Assembly (NCBI RefSeq): GCF_022898935.1
Contig: NZ_JALIRP010000003.1
Location: 310,001 to 374,000, forward strand
DNA length: 64,000 nucleotides
Source of the DNA: Paenibacillus mangrovi
Lineage (GTDB): Bacteria > Bacillota > Bacilli > Paenibacillales > Paenibacillaceae
Direction: 5' to 3'
Part shown: positions 27,678 through 37,721 of the stretch, in pieces
How positions within the stretch are numbered: the stretch's first letter is position 1
Layout: each line of letters begins with the position of its first letter
Notes under the pieces: model-generated
Databases searched by the model: none
What the model was told of the DNA's origin: nothing
The model's input: the letters and a program-made list of their open reading frames with translations, nothing else
Position numbers and translations under genes: made by a program

Positions 27678-27727
27678 TGGGTTATGCGCCGCCAGCTTTT
27701 ATCGGCTGGTTCGATCTCCTGTTTTCC

Positions 27728-29287
27728 TTATTTGTTCTCAAGCTTCGCCTGCTCCACTCTCTTCTGGGCCGCTTCATAGGTGTCGATCAGCTTCTGCACG
27801 CCGAGTCCATTGATTTCCTCGACATATTTATCCCACTCACTCAGGTTTCTTGTACCGAGGACAAATTTGGAGAAGTTTTCTTCCCTGTATTTTTTCACAG
27901 CCTGCCCGGTTACCGATAGCACTTCATTCTCCGCATCTGTAAAGGCCGGCTTCGGCTGCATGGCAGGCGGGTCATATTTGGCCGCTTCTTCATAAGCCTT
28001 CTTCAAATCGGCCGAGAACAGGGACAGGTGAGCGTCATAATCGATCCATGTATATGTGCCGCTTGTCTGCAGACCGGTCTGTTTTCGCATTTCCGTGACG
28101 TCCGTAAACTTGGGCTTGAACTTCTTCTGCCCATTCTCTTCGGTATACGTCTCACCTTCCTTGCCCCAACTGCTTATGGTCCGGCCATCTTCGCTGTAGA
28201 AAAAGTCCATGTACTTCATAATGTCATCGATCTGTTTGGAGGTTGAAGCGACCGTCAAGCCGCCTTCCAAATAATGAAAATACGGATTCTGCGGCTTCAT
28301 GCCGGACAATCCGGCCGGAGGGGCCATGAACTGCATGCTGTATTCCGGATTATCTTTACGCATGGCATTGTTGAAAAAGTCGACGCGGCTGATATAGTCG
28401 ATGGTCATAAACGACTGGCCGGTGGACATGACGTCCTGCCACTGCTTCGTTTGGATCGAGAGGAAATCCGGAGGGATAAGCCCTTCCTGATAAAAGGTAT
28501 GCCACATGCTGACCATCGCCTTGTAATTGTCCTCTGTCGGCCCGAATTTCCATTTCTTTTCGTCAAAATTATAATATACGTCCGCGCCGCTGCCGAAGTT
28601 GGTCGTTAGATTCGCCATCATTTCATCGGGAATCTGGCCGAAGCGCATGGAGAGCGGGTAGCTGTCCGGGTAGATCTCCTTCAGCTTTTTCAGTACCTGA
28701 TGCAGCTCCTCGTACGTCTTGGGAGGGGTAAGTCCGTTCTTTTTGAAAACATCCTCGCGGTACAGCCAGATCATGCGGTTCGTCTCCCCGAAGCCCTGGT
28801 TCGGGAACATATACATTTTGCCGTCCGCGGAGAGCGCCGCCTTGGCTTCTTCCGGGTACTTAACCATCCATGCTTTCAGATTCGGCATTTGGTCGACATG
28901 ATCCAGAATGTTCTCGAGTGCCCCCTGATCGCCATACTTGTTGGAATCGCGGCGGCTGGACATATACATGAGATCAGGCAGGTTACCCGAAGCCATGACC
29001 AGGTTGAGCGTATCGCTCAGCTTGCCGGACGGCGTCTGAACGTTCAACGTAACGCCCGTCTTTTCCTTGATCCATTTCCAGATCGGCCAATCCTTGCTGT
29101 ACGGAAACGTTGCGTTGTTATCGAGTAGTGCTGTGAGCGTGACCTCGCTTTTCGGTGTGGCAGCAGGATTAGTCTCGCCTTTTGGCTCCGCCGCAGGAGT
29201 TTTCCCTGTGCTCGAAGAGCAGCCTGACGCTGCAAGCATCACCACCAGCAGTGCCGCAAGAATCGTATACGACCGTTTTTTTCCCAT
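27728..29287 (-). CDS. Extracellular sugar-binding lipoprotein (LplA-like, CUT1 ABC importer)
   Basis: A 519-residue lipoprotein. The signal peptide has lipobox MLAASGCSSS, then a Lys/Glu/Pro/Thr linker and a large SBP_bac_1-type domain, with TFPYSKDWPIWKWIKEKTGVTLNV typical of the LplA group found in Paenibacillus. ATG 29287 follows AAGGGGG; the frame is open to 29308. It is the last gene of a minus-strand operon permease-permease-binding protein. The ATPase is missing, as usual for these systems, which share an MsmX-type ATPase. The ligand is an oligosaccharide of unknown kind. Confidence 0.88.
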   Translation of the reverse strand: MGKKRSYTILAALLVVMLAASGCSSSTGKTPAAEPKGETNPAATPKSEVTLTALLDNNATFPYSKDWPIWKWIKEKTGVTLNVQTPSGKLSDTLNLVMASGNLPDLMYMSSRRDSNKYGDQGALENILDHVDQMPNLKAWMVKYPEEAKAALSADGKMYMFPNQGFGETNRMIWLYREDVFKKNGLTPPKTYEELHQVLKKLKEIYPDSYPLSMRFGQIPDEMMANLTTNFGSGADVYYNFDEKKWKFGPTEDNYKAMVSMWHTFYQEGLIPPDFLSIQTKQWQDVMSTGQSFMTIDYISRVDFFNNAMRKDNPEYSMQFMAPPAGLSGMKPQNPYFHYLEGGLTVASTSKQIDDIMKYMDFFYSEDGRTISSWGKEGETYTEENGQKKFKPKFTDVTEMRKQTGLQTSGTYTWIDYDAHLSLFSADLKKAYEEAAKYDPPAMQPKPAFTDAENEVLSVTGQAVKKYREENFSKFVLGTRNLSEWDKYVEEINGLGVQKLIDTYEAAQKRVEQAKLENK

Positions 29288-29360
29288 GTACATCCCCCTT
29301 GATTTCATTTTTCTTCCGAGAATTTTACAAAATCCTGATCCTTAAGCAAAATCAATGATG

Positions 29361-30245
29361 TCAGCCTTTTACCGCCCCGATCATGGAGCCCTTGACGAAA
29401 TACTTCTGGACGAAGGGATACAGGATCAATATCGGCAGCGTGGATACCATGATCGTCGCATACTTAAGCGAATCCTCAACGATCAGGTTGTCGCCGCCGA
29501 TCTGCGTCACTTGCCCGGAGCTGACGCTGCCGGCAAGCACGAGATTGCGCAGGAGTACCTGCAGCGGAAACAGCTCCTGGTTGCGCAAATACAAGAGCGG
29601 GTACAGAAAGTTGTTCCAGATACCGACCGCATAAAACAGCGAGATCGTCGCGAACACGGGCTTTGACAGCGGCACGATGATCCTGAAAAATATCCCGACG
29701 TCATTCAGCCCATCCATCCGTCCCGATTCCTCCAGCTCTTTCGGGATCCCGCTGAAAAAGGTGCGCATCAGGATGAGGTTCCAGGTGCTGACTGCGCCCG
29801 GCAAAACCATGCCCCAAATCGTATCCACAAGCCCAAGCGAGCGGACGACCAGAAACGTAGGGATCATGCCCCCGCCGAAAAACATCGTGAACACGATAAG
29901 CAGCGTAAAGCCTTTGTGGAACATCATGTCTTTACGGGACAGCGCATACGCTCCCATCGAAGTAACAAGCATGGCGATGGCCGTGCCAAGTACTGTGTAT
30001 ATGATGGTGTTCCGGTATGAAGTCCAGATTTTCGGATCGCCGAGGACCAGCTCATACATCCGCAGATTGAAGCCCTTCGGCCACAGGGTTACTTCCCCCT
30101 TCATCACGTACACATCCCCGCTGAGCGACACGGCGAGCATATACACAAACGGATACAGCATGACGACGGCAAGCAGCAGCATGATCAGCGTGTTGATAAC
30201 GGTAAATAAGCTGATGCGGCTCCGCATGCGACCGGTGGTTACCAT
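29361..30245 (-). CDS. Sugar ABC transporter permease (LplC/YtcP-like)
   Basis: A 294-residue CUT1 permease with six helices. Its EAA-type loop is ELEESGRMDGLNDVGIFFRIIVPLSKPV. The ending VKG with FVQKYFVKGSMIGAVKG is characteristic of the YtcP/LplC group. It starts after AGGAGG and overlaps the preceding permease by seven bases, so the two are co-translated. Confidence 0.92.
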   Translation of the reverse strand: MVTTGRMRSRISLFTVINTLIMLLLAVVMLYPFVYMLAVSLSGDVYVMKGEVTLWPKGFNLRMYELVLGDPKIWTSYRNTIIYTVLGTAIAMLVTSMGAYALSRKDMMFHKGFTLLIVFTMFFGGGMIPTFLVVRSLGLVDTIWGMVLPGAVSTWNLILMRTFFSGIPKELEESGRMDGLNDVGIFFRIIVPLSKPVFATISLFYAVGIWNNFLYPLLYLRNQELFPLQVLLRNLVLAGSVSSGQVTQIGGDNLIVEDSLKYATIMVSTLPILILYPFVQKYFVKGSMIGAVKG

Positions 30246-31216
30246 AGGCTCGTTCCTCCTAATCGCCGGCTGACGTAATTGGCCGAAAATATAAATATGA
30301 AGCTGATAACCCCCATAAATAGATCGATGGCGGAAGCATAACTGAAATTGCCCTGCTCCATGCCGACCCGGTACACATACGTGCTGATGATATCAGCCGT
30401 ACTGTAGACAGCCGGATTGTACATCAGGAATACTTTTTCAAAACCGATCTCCAGCACCTTGCCGATATCGAGTATCAGAATGATCATCATGGTCGGCGCG
30501 ATCCCGGGCAGCGTGACATGCCATAGCTTCCTCCACCTTCCGGCCCCGTCGATGCCGGCAGCTTCGTAAAGCTGCGGATCAACCGCCGTCAGTGCCGCCA
30601 GGAAAATGATCGTCTCCCAGCCGATGTGCTGCCATATTTCCGAAATGACGTAGATGGGCCGGAACAAACCAGGTTCCATCATGAAATTGACCGGTTTTCC
30701 GCCGAGCGCCGTAATCAGCTGGTTGACGATGCCCCCTGTCGGCGACAAAAACATGATGACCATGCTGGCTACGATGACGTTGGAAATAAAATGCGGCAGA
30801 TAGCTGAAGGTCTGCACCCACCGTTTGAACACAGCATTTCTAACCTCGTTCATGAGGAGGGCAAGAATAATCGGGGCGGGAAAGCCGAACAGCAGCTTAT
30901 AAGCCCCAAGCAAAAACGTGTTGCGCATCAGTATCCAGAAATCCGGATTGCTGAAAAACATGTGGTAGTACTTCAAGCCGACCCAGTCACTCGCCCAAAT
31001 TCCCTTGAACACATTATAGTTTTTGAACGTGATGACCAGTCCGAACATCGGAGCATATTTGAACACCAGATAATACAGCAGGCAGGGCAGAAAAAGCAGC
31101 CACAGATATTTACTCCGCCGGAAAGCCCGTGCCATCCGCCCGCTGCCAAGGCGAGCACGCCGATCCGTTTTCAGGAACACCCCAGCGCCCGCCAGATCCG
31201 TCTCCACCGTTTTCAT
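30239..31216 (-). CDS. Sugar ABC transporter permease (LplB-like)
   Basis: A 325-residue CUT1 permease. The N-terminal cytoplasmic tail is about 35 residues long, then YLWLLFLPCLLYYLVFKYAPMFGLVI and five further helices. The EAA-type loop is LYEAAGIDGAGRWRKLWHVTLPGIAPTM. It is the first gene of the importer operon, divergent from the AraC-type regulator gene, and the space between them carries both promoters. Confidence 0.92.
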   Translation of the reverse strand: MKTVETDLAGAGVFLKTDRRARLGSGRMARAFRRSKYLWLLFLPCLLYYLVFKYAPMFGLVITFKNYNVFKGIWASDWVGLKYYHMFFSNPDFWILMRNTFLLGAYKLLFGFPAPIILALLMNEVRNAVFKRWVQTFSYLPHFISNVIVASMVIMFLSPTGGIVNQLITALGGKPVNFMMEPGLFRPIYVISEIWQHIGWETIIFLAALTAVDPQLYEAAGIDGAGRWRKLWHVTLPGIAPTMMIILILDIGKVLEIGFEKVFLMYNPAVYSTADIISTYVYRVGMEQGNFSYASAIDLFMGVISFIFIFSANYVSRRLGGTSLW

Positions 31217-31374
31217 TTCGCTTCCGCACCTCCCTTGTCATTTAATGGATGGCCTTACCTGTTATCTGTAGCATAATGGATCAATCCTTGGAAAATAAAT
31301 CGGCATGTTTGCGGCGCCATCCCCTTTTTTTCGGATGAGTGGAAAGGTTGTAGAAATTCCTGAAAAGGTGAATA

Positions 31375-31404
31375 TTGTGAGAATGCAAAAATAAACCTTA
31401 TGAT
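31375..31404 (+). promoter_or_regulatory. Candidate promoter of the AraC-type regulator gene
   Basis: TTGTGA and TATGAT are separated by 18 bp, about 70 bp before the gene. This lies in the 256-bp divergent region shared with the importer operon. I see no clear operator repeat there. Confidence 0.4.
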
Positions 31405-31472
31405 ATAGTCATTCTGAAGCTGCTGCTCTGCTAATCGATAACTGACCTACATGACATGGAGGTGTTCATCGA

Positions 31473-33740
31473 ATGTCGCTCGTTTTGAAGAGAAAGCTCG
31501 GCTTTCCCACGCTGTTCACCAAGCTGCTGTCCGGTTTTCTCGCCGTCATCCTGCTGCTCACCGCCTTCAACCTCGTTTCCTTCTTCTATCTGAAGCAGCA
31601 AATTCACAATGAAATCGTGAAATACAATGAACTTGGCGTGAATCATGCCGCCCGGGGCTATGAAGACCAGTTCCGCCTGACCCGGGAAATGGTGCTTGGC
31701 CTGTACCAGGATCCGCTGTGGACGACGTATGTCAACCAGCTGCGGCAGGTGAAGGACAATCAGGCTTACGGTTATGTAAATGACGTGATTGCGGAGATGA
31801 AGCGGCTCTACGCCAACCCTTTTTTGGGCATGGATAATCTCATGATCTATTTTCAAAAGGACGCGTACGTCATCGAAAAAGACGGGACAAGCAGCGCGAA
31901 GTCGCTGTTCGGCACTTATTACACGAGCCCGTCCTATCCACTGGCGTTCTGGGATAAGCAGTTTGGCGAGCCTTATGCCTTTCGAGTTTTTCCCGCAGCG
32001 AAATTCGTAGAGAAAATGCCGGGATCGGCACGCTCCAAAGGAACCCTGCTGCCTGTCGTCATTAAAATGATGCCATACAAAGATATGTACCTGATCGCCA
32101 TGCTGGACGCGGAGCGTTTGGCCCGGAACCTGCAGTCCGCCATGAGCGGAGACTTTTACATTCTTGATCCGGAAGGCCGCCCTCTCTATGAGCCCGAATC
32201 CACGGCGGACAGCGCTGTACTGCCTGCGTTTGACTCGCTCGATAACCGGCATTCGTTTGTGCAGAACGGCGATTTTTACTATTTTTATAAAAAAGGTTCG
32301 GAAACAGGCTTCACGTATATCAGCAAAGTTCCGGTGCAAAGCATTTCCGCCCAGCTCCTGCAATTGAACCTTGTACTTCTTTCGCTCCTGGCCGTTGTAG
32401 GCCTGCTGATTGTACTCACGTATTTGTTCAGCCGCCGTGTCCATCGCCCGATCCGCCTCATGGTCGATACTCTCCAGCAAGACGAACCCGAGACCGCTCA
32501 GGGGCCTGTCCAAGAGATTGAGCTGATAAGCCGGAGAGTACAGCATATGCGCTCCTCCCATCAGCGTATATCAAGAGATTTGGCTAGGAAAAATTCCATG
32601 CTCCGCCATTATGCGTATGCGAACCGACTGAAAAACATCCATATGAATCTGAGCGAGATCAGGGAGCTTGCCGATGCCAGCAGGCCTTACGTCATGATCG
32701 TTTATCAGATGATATTTAAAGAAGGATTCGCCCAATATCATCTGGAGCAAGAAAAGGGAGCTTATTATGTCCGGGAATACATCGATCTGATCTGGCAGCA
32801 GGCCTATCCCGAATCAGTTACGATTCAGACCGAGCCGCAGCAGGTGCTGTCGATTGTGTTCCTGCCAGATGAAGCGGCCAAGGCCCTTTCTCAGCTCCAG
32901 CATTTGATAGAGGTGTTCAACGCCGACCGCGGCTTCTATCTCGTGACGATGGCGTGCAGTCCTATACAACCTGAGGGATCGCCATTCACAGGCGCCTACG
33001 CCCACGTTACCGGGATGCTGAAGCATCGCAAGCTTCTCGATCAGACCCAGTGGATTCAGAAGGAAGACAGGGTTAACAGCAGGGAAGCCCGCTCTTTCAA
33101 AGCGCTGTGGGAGCAGGAATTTCAAAACAGACTGCTGAGTGGAAGCGAGGACAGCACGCAGGAATGGATCGAAAGAAGCTTGAGTGCACTTGGAAAAAAA
33201 CAGGCTTCCGCCCTTGAATACCGCCAGTTCGCCAAAGATGTAGCGGATGAGCTCGACAAGCTGCTGCGCAGCCTCAATCTTTCTGCCGCATATCATGACG
33301 CTCAGGTGCCGGCGCTGGATATCACCAGGGATTTCTACAGTGCGGACCAGTATGAGCTCTGGTTCCGCGGTTTGCTGGATCCGGCGCTGCAGCTCATCCG
33401 GCGCAAAACGGAACATCATGACCCGATCACCTCCTTTGTCATGGCCTATATCAATGACCATCTAGAGGAGGATATCAATCTGGATATGATGGCTGATAAG
33501 CTGAACATTACGTCCGGCTACCTGTCCACTTACTTCAAAGAAAAGACCGGCCTGAATTTCAGCGATTATCTCAACAACCTTCGCATCCGTACAGCCAAGG
33601 ACCTGCTGCAGAACCTGGATTTGCGCATTCAGGATGTTGCTGTCCGGGTCGGCTACCTAAACGTCAATTCATTCATCCGCATGTTCAAGCGCCATGCGGG
33701 GATGACGCCGGGCGAATTCCGGAAAAAGTATGCTTCATAG
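31473..33740 (+). CDS. Membrane-anchored AraC-family regulator (YesS-like)
   Basis: A 755-residue regulator. It has an N-terminal membrane helix (about residues 18-40), an extracellular sensor region of about 250 residues, a second helix (LVLLSLLAVVGLLIVLTYLF), a cytoplasmic linker and a C-terminal AraC double helix-turn-helix. The latter shows MADKLNITSGYLSTYFKEKTG and the end segment VGYLNVNSFIRMFKRHAGMTPGEFR. This one-component sensor type in Paenibacillus controls neighbouring sugar ABC importers, so it probably senses the sugar outside and activates the divergent permease operon. The start follows GGAGGTG. Confidence 0.92.
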   Translation: MSLVLKRKLGFPTLFTKLLSGFLAVILLLTAFNLVSFFYLKQQIHNEIVKYNELGVNHAARGYEDQFRLTREMVLGLYQDPLWTTYVNQLRQVKDNQAYGYVNDVIAEMKRLYANPFLGMDNLMIYFQKDAYVIEKDGTSSAKSLFGTYYTSPSYPLAFWDKQFGEPYAFRVFPAAKFVEKMPGSARSKGTLLPVVIKMMPYKDMYLIAMLDAERLARNLQSAMSGDFYILDPEGRPLYEPESTADSAVLPAFDSLDNRHSFVQNGDFYYFYKKGSETGFTYISKVPVQSISAQLLQLNLVLLSLLAVVGLLIVLTYLFSRRVHRPIRLMVDTLQQDEPETAQGPVQEIELISRRVQHMRSSHQRISRDLARKNSMLRHYAYANRLKNIHMNLSEIRELADASRPYVMIVYQMIFKEGFAQYHLEQEKGAYYVREYIDLIWQQAYPESVTIQTEPQQVLSIVFLPDEAAKALSQLQHLIEVFNADRGFYLVTMACSPIQPEGSPFTGAYAHVTGMLKHRKLLDQTQWIQKEDRVNSREARSFKALWEQEFQNRLLSGSEDSTQEWIERSLSALGKKQASALEYRQFAKDVADELDKLLRSLNLSAAYHDAQVPALDITRDFYSADQYELWFRGLLDPALQLIRRKTEHHDPITSFVMAYINDHLEEDINLDMMADKLNITSGYLSTYFKEKTGLNFSDYLNNLRIRTAKDLLQNLDLRIQDVAVRVGYLNVNSFIRMFKRHAGMTPGEFRKKYAS

Positions 33741-33847
33741 ATGTCAAATACCCGGCATAACCATATGGGGAGATACTTCTTATATGAACGTGAGAATGAG
33801 ATGGTCTGTTCTTAGGGACCGCATTTTACCAAGAAAGAGGTGGAACT

Positions 33848-34621
33848 ATGCCCTATACAGATAATTATGAAAGAGACATCTATGGCATAATAGCCTTTTG
33901 GGTGCAGAACAACTATGATCACGGCCGATTTTTTGACAGAGAAATAAGTCATCATGAAATGGAACTAGCCCGTGCAAACCAGCATATGATTCAACGTCTG
34001 GGAACCGTATTTGAGAAGACGAAATCAAAAACAGCAGATCCCTCAAAATTGATTGATGAAGCTCAACACGCAACACGAGAATTTCAAAGTTTACTCGTCT
34101 ATACGTTGGATAAATCATTACGCTGTGATGTCATTATTTCAACCCCACAATCACTTCTCGATCACATGATTCGGGAAGCAGAGGAAACCGTGTCGGTCTT
34201 CAAATTACTTCAAAGCGGTAACCGGGTTTCACCAGCTGACGCAACCATACATGAGAATTATTTTTGGCTCAGGCAAATGGCAGACCATCTTAGCTATATA
34301 AGTCATTATTTAGATACATCAAATTATGAACTTCATGATCAGGTGAGAAACATGACCAAAAAATTCGAAAACCTATTTCTCCAAGCTAATGCACTCAGAA
34401 CGATGATACGCCATCCACGCAAGGAAATAACACCGGCTTTAAACGCCTTTAACCAAATGGTTATTAAGGAGACTAAAGCCCTTGAAGCATTTAAACTGGA
34501 ATTAGACGATCTGATCAAACAATGTGCTGCCGTTACAACTTCACCTCCAGACCTGTTGGAACATGTTGCCAGAGAGGCACATCATTTATGGAGAAACTTG
34601 GAGGATCAGGTTATTTTGTAG
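33848..34621 (+). CDS. DUF2935 helical protein
   Basis: A 257-residue protein of two repeated four-helix-like units. In each, a His/Glu-rich helix (FWVQNNYDHGRFFDREISHHEMELA, and FWLRQMADHLSYISHYLDTSN) matches DUF2935 proteins of bacilli and clostridia, whose fold is ferritin-like with probable metal-binding His and Glu. The function is unknown. Codon use is more AT-rich than in both neighbouring regions, which may mean recent acquisition. It starts after AAGAGGTGG and has its own terminator. Confidence 0.82.
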   Translation: MPYTDNYERDIYGIIAFWVQNNYDHGRFFDREISHHEMELARANQHMIQRLGTVFEKTKSKTADPSKLIDEAQHATREFQSLLVYTLDKSLRCDVIISTPQSLLDHMIREAEETVSVFKLLQSGNRVSPADATIHENYFWLRQMADHLSYISHYLDTSNYELHDQVRNMTKKFENLFLQANALRTMIRHPRKEITPALNAFNQMVIKETKALEAFKLELDDLIKQCAAVTTSPPDLLEHVAREAHHLWRNLEDQVIL

Positions 34622-34635
34622 ATCCATCGAAACGT

Positions 34636-34690
34636 AAAACGGGACCGTCCCTGAAGCGATAAGCTTACGGTGACAGTCCCGTTTTGTTTT
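34636..34690. terminator. Bidirectional terminator between DUF2935 and nagA genes
   Basis: AAAACGGGACCGTC pairs with GACAGTCCCGTTTT (one mismatch), with A-run and T-run flanks usable from both sides. Confidence 0.85.
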
Positions 34691-35891
34691 AAAACATCCG
34701 CTTCCCGCGCTTGTACGTCTCTTGAATCTGGATTCTCCCCTCTTGGAACGTAAAAAGAGCAATATCCGCAGGGGAACCCGGCTGCAGCCCTTCCCGGGTC
34801 TGAAGCTTCATGAGCCGCGCAGGCGCGGTGGACGCCATGTCCCAGGCTTCCCCGAGGCTGCATATCCCCGCAGATGCCATATGCGCGATGCCGGAGGTAA
34901 GCGGCAGGGCTGATCCGGCCAGCAGAGCCGGCTGATCGGTGAGATGCAGCCGCCCCTGCTCCGTAAGCGTGACATTGCCGCCAACGGGTGTATTATAAAC
35001 ACCCGGCGGCATACCGCCGAGGCTTACAGCATCGCTTACCAGGATCAGTCTGTCGCCCTTGACCTTACGGGCCACCTTCAGGAAGGTGTCCGGAAGATGG
35101 AAGCCATCGGCGATAACGCTCGCCCACAACCGGTCTTCCGCCAGCTGATCCCAAATGTAATGGGGATGACGCGGCAGCATCGGATGGGCTCCATTGCCCA
35201 AATGCGTTGACAAGCGCGCTCCGGCCGAAGCAGCCTGTTCAATCTGGCTTCCGGTGGCGGCTGTGTGTCCGACCGCAACGACGATGCCGTTCTCCACACA
35301 GCGGGTAATGAATTCGTCGCTGCCAGGCCACTCTGGGGACATGGTTACGATCCGGATACGTCCACCCGCCGCCTGATGCCAAGCTTCAAACCGCTCATCA
35401 TCCGGAGCCCTTACATATGCCCGGTTATGGGCTCCACGCGGGCCGTCCTCCGGAGAAATAAATGGACCTTCCAAATGGATACCGGCGATGCTGTGCATCG
35501 GGCCTGCCCCGTCCCGTTCCCTTTCAATGCGGGAGCACGCCCGATCGATGATTTCAAATCCACGAACGATCAGCTCATCGGCTCCCGTAATGAGCGTAGG
35601 GTAGAACGTGGTGACTCCTTCTGCCCACATCCGTTCCATGAACGCTATAACATCCTCTTCCGATAGATCTGGAGCATTCATGTCGATGCCGCCGTAACCG
35701 TTGATTTGCAGATCGACCAGGCCAGGCGCGATCCAAGGCAGCTCCTCTTCCGATTCATTGCCGGGAACAGCTGCGGCAGGCCTGCATTCCGTAATGATCC
35801 CTCCCGCCATGCTGAGAACAATCATCTCCCCTGTCCGGTAATGCCTTCCTCTCAGAGATAAACCGGAGGATTGAATGCTGCCTGAATTCAT
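34689..35891 (-). CDS. nagA: N-acetylglucosamine-6-phosphate deacetylase
   Basis: A 400-residue amidohydrolase-type deacetylase producing glucosamine-6-phosphate. It has the metal site GIHLEGPFIS, histidines in AVGHTAATG and LSTHLGNGAH, and the catalytic Asp in LILVSDAVSLGG. The usual HLFNAM motif is replaced by HLGNGAH, a divergence worth noting. ATG 35891 is seven bases after the nagB-type stop and follows AAGGGGG; the frame is open to 35939. It is the last gene of the five-gene operon. Confidence 0.88.
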   Translation of the reverse strand: MNSGSIQSSGLSLRGRHYRTGEMIVLSMAGGIITECRPAAAVPGNESEEELPWIAPGLVDLQINGYGGIDMNAPDLSEEDVIAFMERMWAEGVTTFYPTLITGADELIVRGFEIIDRACSRIERERDGAGPMHSIAGIHLEGPFISPEDGPRGAHNRAYVRAPDDERFEAWHQAAGGRIRIVTMSPEWPGSDEFITRCVENGIVVAVGHTAATGSQIEQAASAGARLSTHLGNGAHPMLPRHPHYIWDQLAEDRLWASVIADGFHLPDTFLKVARKVKGDRLILVSDAVSLGGMPPGVYNTPVGGNVTLTEQGRLHLTDQPALLAGSALPLTSGIAHMASAGICSLGEAWDMASTAPARLMKLQTREGLQPGSPADIALFTFQEGRIQIQETYKRGKRMF

Positions 35892-35898
35892 GTCTTTA

Positions 35899-36687
35899 TC
35901 AGCCCCCTTGAATTTCCCCAGGGTATGACTCCCGGTCAAGATACAACTGGCAGTTCGCGTGAGTTCTCAAGATCGAAGCAGGACATGAAGGAGAAATCGC
36001 CCCCTCCAATACGCCCTGCACCGCGTTTCGCTTAGCCGCTCCCGGTACGATGCAGAACAGCTTCTCAGCCGACACTAGTGCCGGAATCGTCATGGTAAGC
36101 GCATGCTCCGGTACATCCTCCAGCCGCTCGAAGCATCCATCATGAACCTGCTGCTGTCTGCACAGGTCATCCAGTTGAGCCCTTTTAACGATATAGGGAT
36201 CTTCGAAATCGGCCACTGGCGGATCATTGAACGCAATATGTCCATTCTCGCCGATGCCCAGGCAGACCATATCCAGCGGCGCTTCCTGAAGAAGTGCGGC
36301 GTACCGCTTGCATTCCTCCACCGGCTCGGCTGAACCATCGATCAAATGAATTGTACCCGGATGAACTTGGTTAAATAACCGCATGGTCAGGAAATGGCTA
36401 AAGCGCTGCGGCGCACCCGCGCCAAGCCCGATATATTCATCCATGTGAAACGCCGTCACCCGCTTCCAATCGATCCCCTCCGCACGCACAAGATAGTGAA
36501 GAAACTCGTTTTGGGAAGGCGCTGCGGCAAACACCATCCGGATCGCTTCCTGCATCTTCAGTTTTTCCCTCATCGCTTCAGCCACATCTTCAGCGGCGGC
36601 TCTGCCCAGCTCATCGCGGCTGGCATACTGCTGGATCAGCAGACGGTCTTTTGCCCATGCCTTTTCGGCTGAAAAAGCTCTCGTCAT
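35899..36687 (-). CDS. nagB: Glucosamine-6-phosphate deaminase-like protein (NagB family)
   Basis: A 262-residue sugar-phosphate isomerase/deaminase of the NagB/6-phosphogluconolactonase fold. The motif VCLGIGENGHIAFNDPP, the FHMDEYIGL active-site Asp/Glu pair and HALTMTIPALVSAEKLFCIVPG are present. Classic NagB converts glucosamine-6-phosphate to fructose-6-phosphate and ammonia. The N-terminal ATGST phosphate loop of typical NagB is altered (VFAAAPSQNEFL), as in divergent paralogues, so a related amino-sugar phosphate may be the substrate. Placed between the isomerase and nagA genes. Confidence 0.85.
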   Translation of the reverse strand: MTRAFSAEKAWAKDRLLIQQYASRDELGRAAAEDVAEAMREKLKMQEAIRMVFAAAPSQNEFLHYLVRAEGIDWKRVTAFHMDEYIGLGAGAPQRFSHFLTMRLFNQVHPGTIHLIDGSAEPVEECKRYAALLQEAPLDMVCLGIGENGHIAFNDPPVADFEDPYIVKRAQLDDLCRQQQVHDGCFERLEDVPEHALTMTIPALVSAEKLFCIVPGAAKRNAVQGVLEGAISPSCPASILRTHANCQLYLDRESYPGEIQGG

Positions 36688-36739
36688 ATATGGATTCCTC
36701 CTCCTGAAGGTAATCGAAAACCTGTGCCCTTAAGGCATA

Positions 36740-37621
36740 TCAGCATATTTTCTGTCCATGTTGTCCCAGCAGATCAAGCAGGCTTTCCAGGCACTCCATC
36801 GTCGCTTCTTCGCCGCCGGCGGAAAAAGCATATCCCGCCGGACGCTTCAGCTGCTCTTCGCTCAGTGTGGAAGCGAGCCGGTAATGGGTCTCCACGACAA
36901 GCCAGCCATCATAACCGTCCTCTGCCAGCCGGGCCAACACCCGGTCATAACCAACCTGGCCCTTGCCAATTGCGATAGCATCTGTCCTGCCCTGTTCCCG
37001 TACGGCATCCTTGGCATGTATGTGGCATATCAATCCGCGCAGCGCCTCATAACCATCCGGGTAAGGGAGTTCGCCGTCCGGATCCCACAAATTGTTGCCG
37101 GGGTCGTATAAGGCCCGTACCCGTGGGGATGATACAGCCCGCACGAGCGAGGCCACCTTCGCCCCGTTGGTAGCGAAAACAGAAGGATCCGCTTCCAGGA
37201 TAAAGCGCACCCCGAATTCCTCCAATACGGGCACGGTACGCTGTAATTCCCGCACAATCCCCGGGTATGCCGCATCCCATTCCCCATCGGCCCAGAAGCT
37301 GAACCCCCGGATGAAAGGAGCCTCCAGCCGCCGGGCCAGTTCCGCATACCTGCGGAGCATGCGGTGATGCGCTGCAGTCTCCTCTTGATTCTTCAAATTG
37401 CATTTAAACACTGGAGTAGACAAACCGCAGACTTGCAAGCCAGCATCATGGATCATGGCAGCAATCTCTTCCACCCTCTGATCGCTGAGGCGATGCAGCT
37501 GCTTTCCGTCCACAGACCGCAGCTCTAATCCTTCAAGGCCGTACTGCTTGGCGATCCGAATCGCATCCTCAATGTTTTGCGATATTTCATCCGTGATGAC
37601 TCCCAGTTTGAAGCCTGTCAT
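36740..37621 (-). CDS. Sugar phosphate isomerase/epimerase (xylose-isomerase-like TIM barrel)
   Basis: A 293-residue AP-endonuclease-2-fold protein. The LGVITDEISQNIEDAIRIAKQYGLEGLELRS start, the RFILEADPSV metal-binding Glu, ALYDPGNNLW Asp and HIHAKDA His and Asp fit this family of sugar or inositol isomerases. The exact substrate is unknown; the operon suggests an oxidised or keto amino sugar. It follows the oxidoreductase gene across a 139-bp gap that contains a repeat fragment. Confidence 0.85.
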   Translation of the reverse strand: MTGFKLGVITDEISQNIEDAIRIAKQYGLEGLELRSVDGKQLHRLSDQRVEEIAAMIHDAGLQVCGLSTPVFKCNLKNQEETAAHHRMLRRYAELARRLEAPFIRGFSFWADGEWDAAYPGIVRELQRTVPVLEEFGVRFILEADPSVFATNGAKVASLVRAVSSPRVRALYDPGNNLWDPDGELPYPDGYEALRGLICHIHAKDAVREQGRTDAIAIGKGQVGYDRVLARLAEDGYDGWLVVETHYRLASTLSEEQLKRPAGYAFSAGGEEATMECLESLLDLLGQHGQKIC

Positions 37622-37721
37622 TGGACTTGTTTCGCCTCCTCCGCCGCTTTACTGATCCAGCAGCAATATTTAATGGCATGAATTTGGCTCAAAGCTGAAA
37701 TTAGTTCTTGATATTGAGCGA

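Noticed and set aside
31431..32561. Minus-strand frame of 376 codons opposite the AraC-type gene
   Set aside because: It is antisense to a clear regulator; the long open frame follows from codon bias on the other strand.
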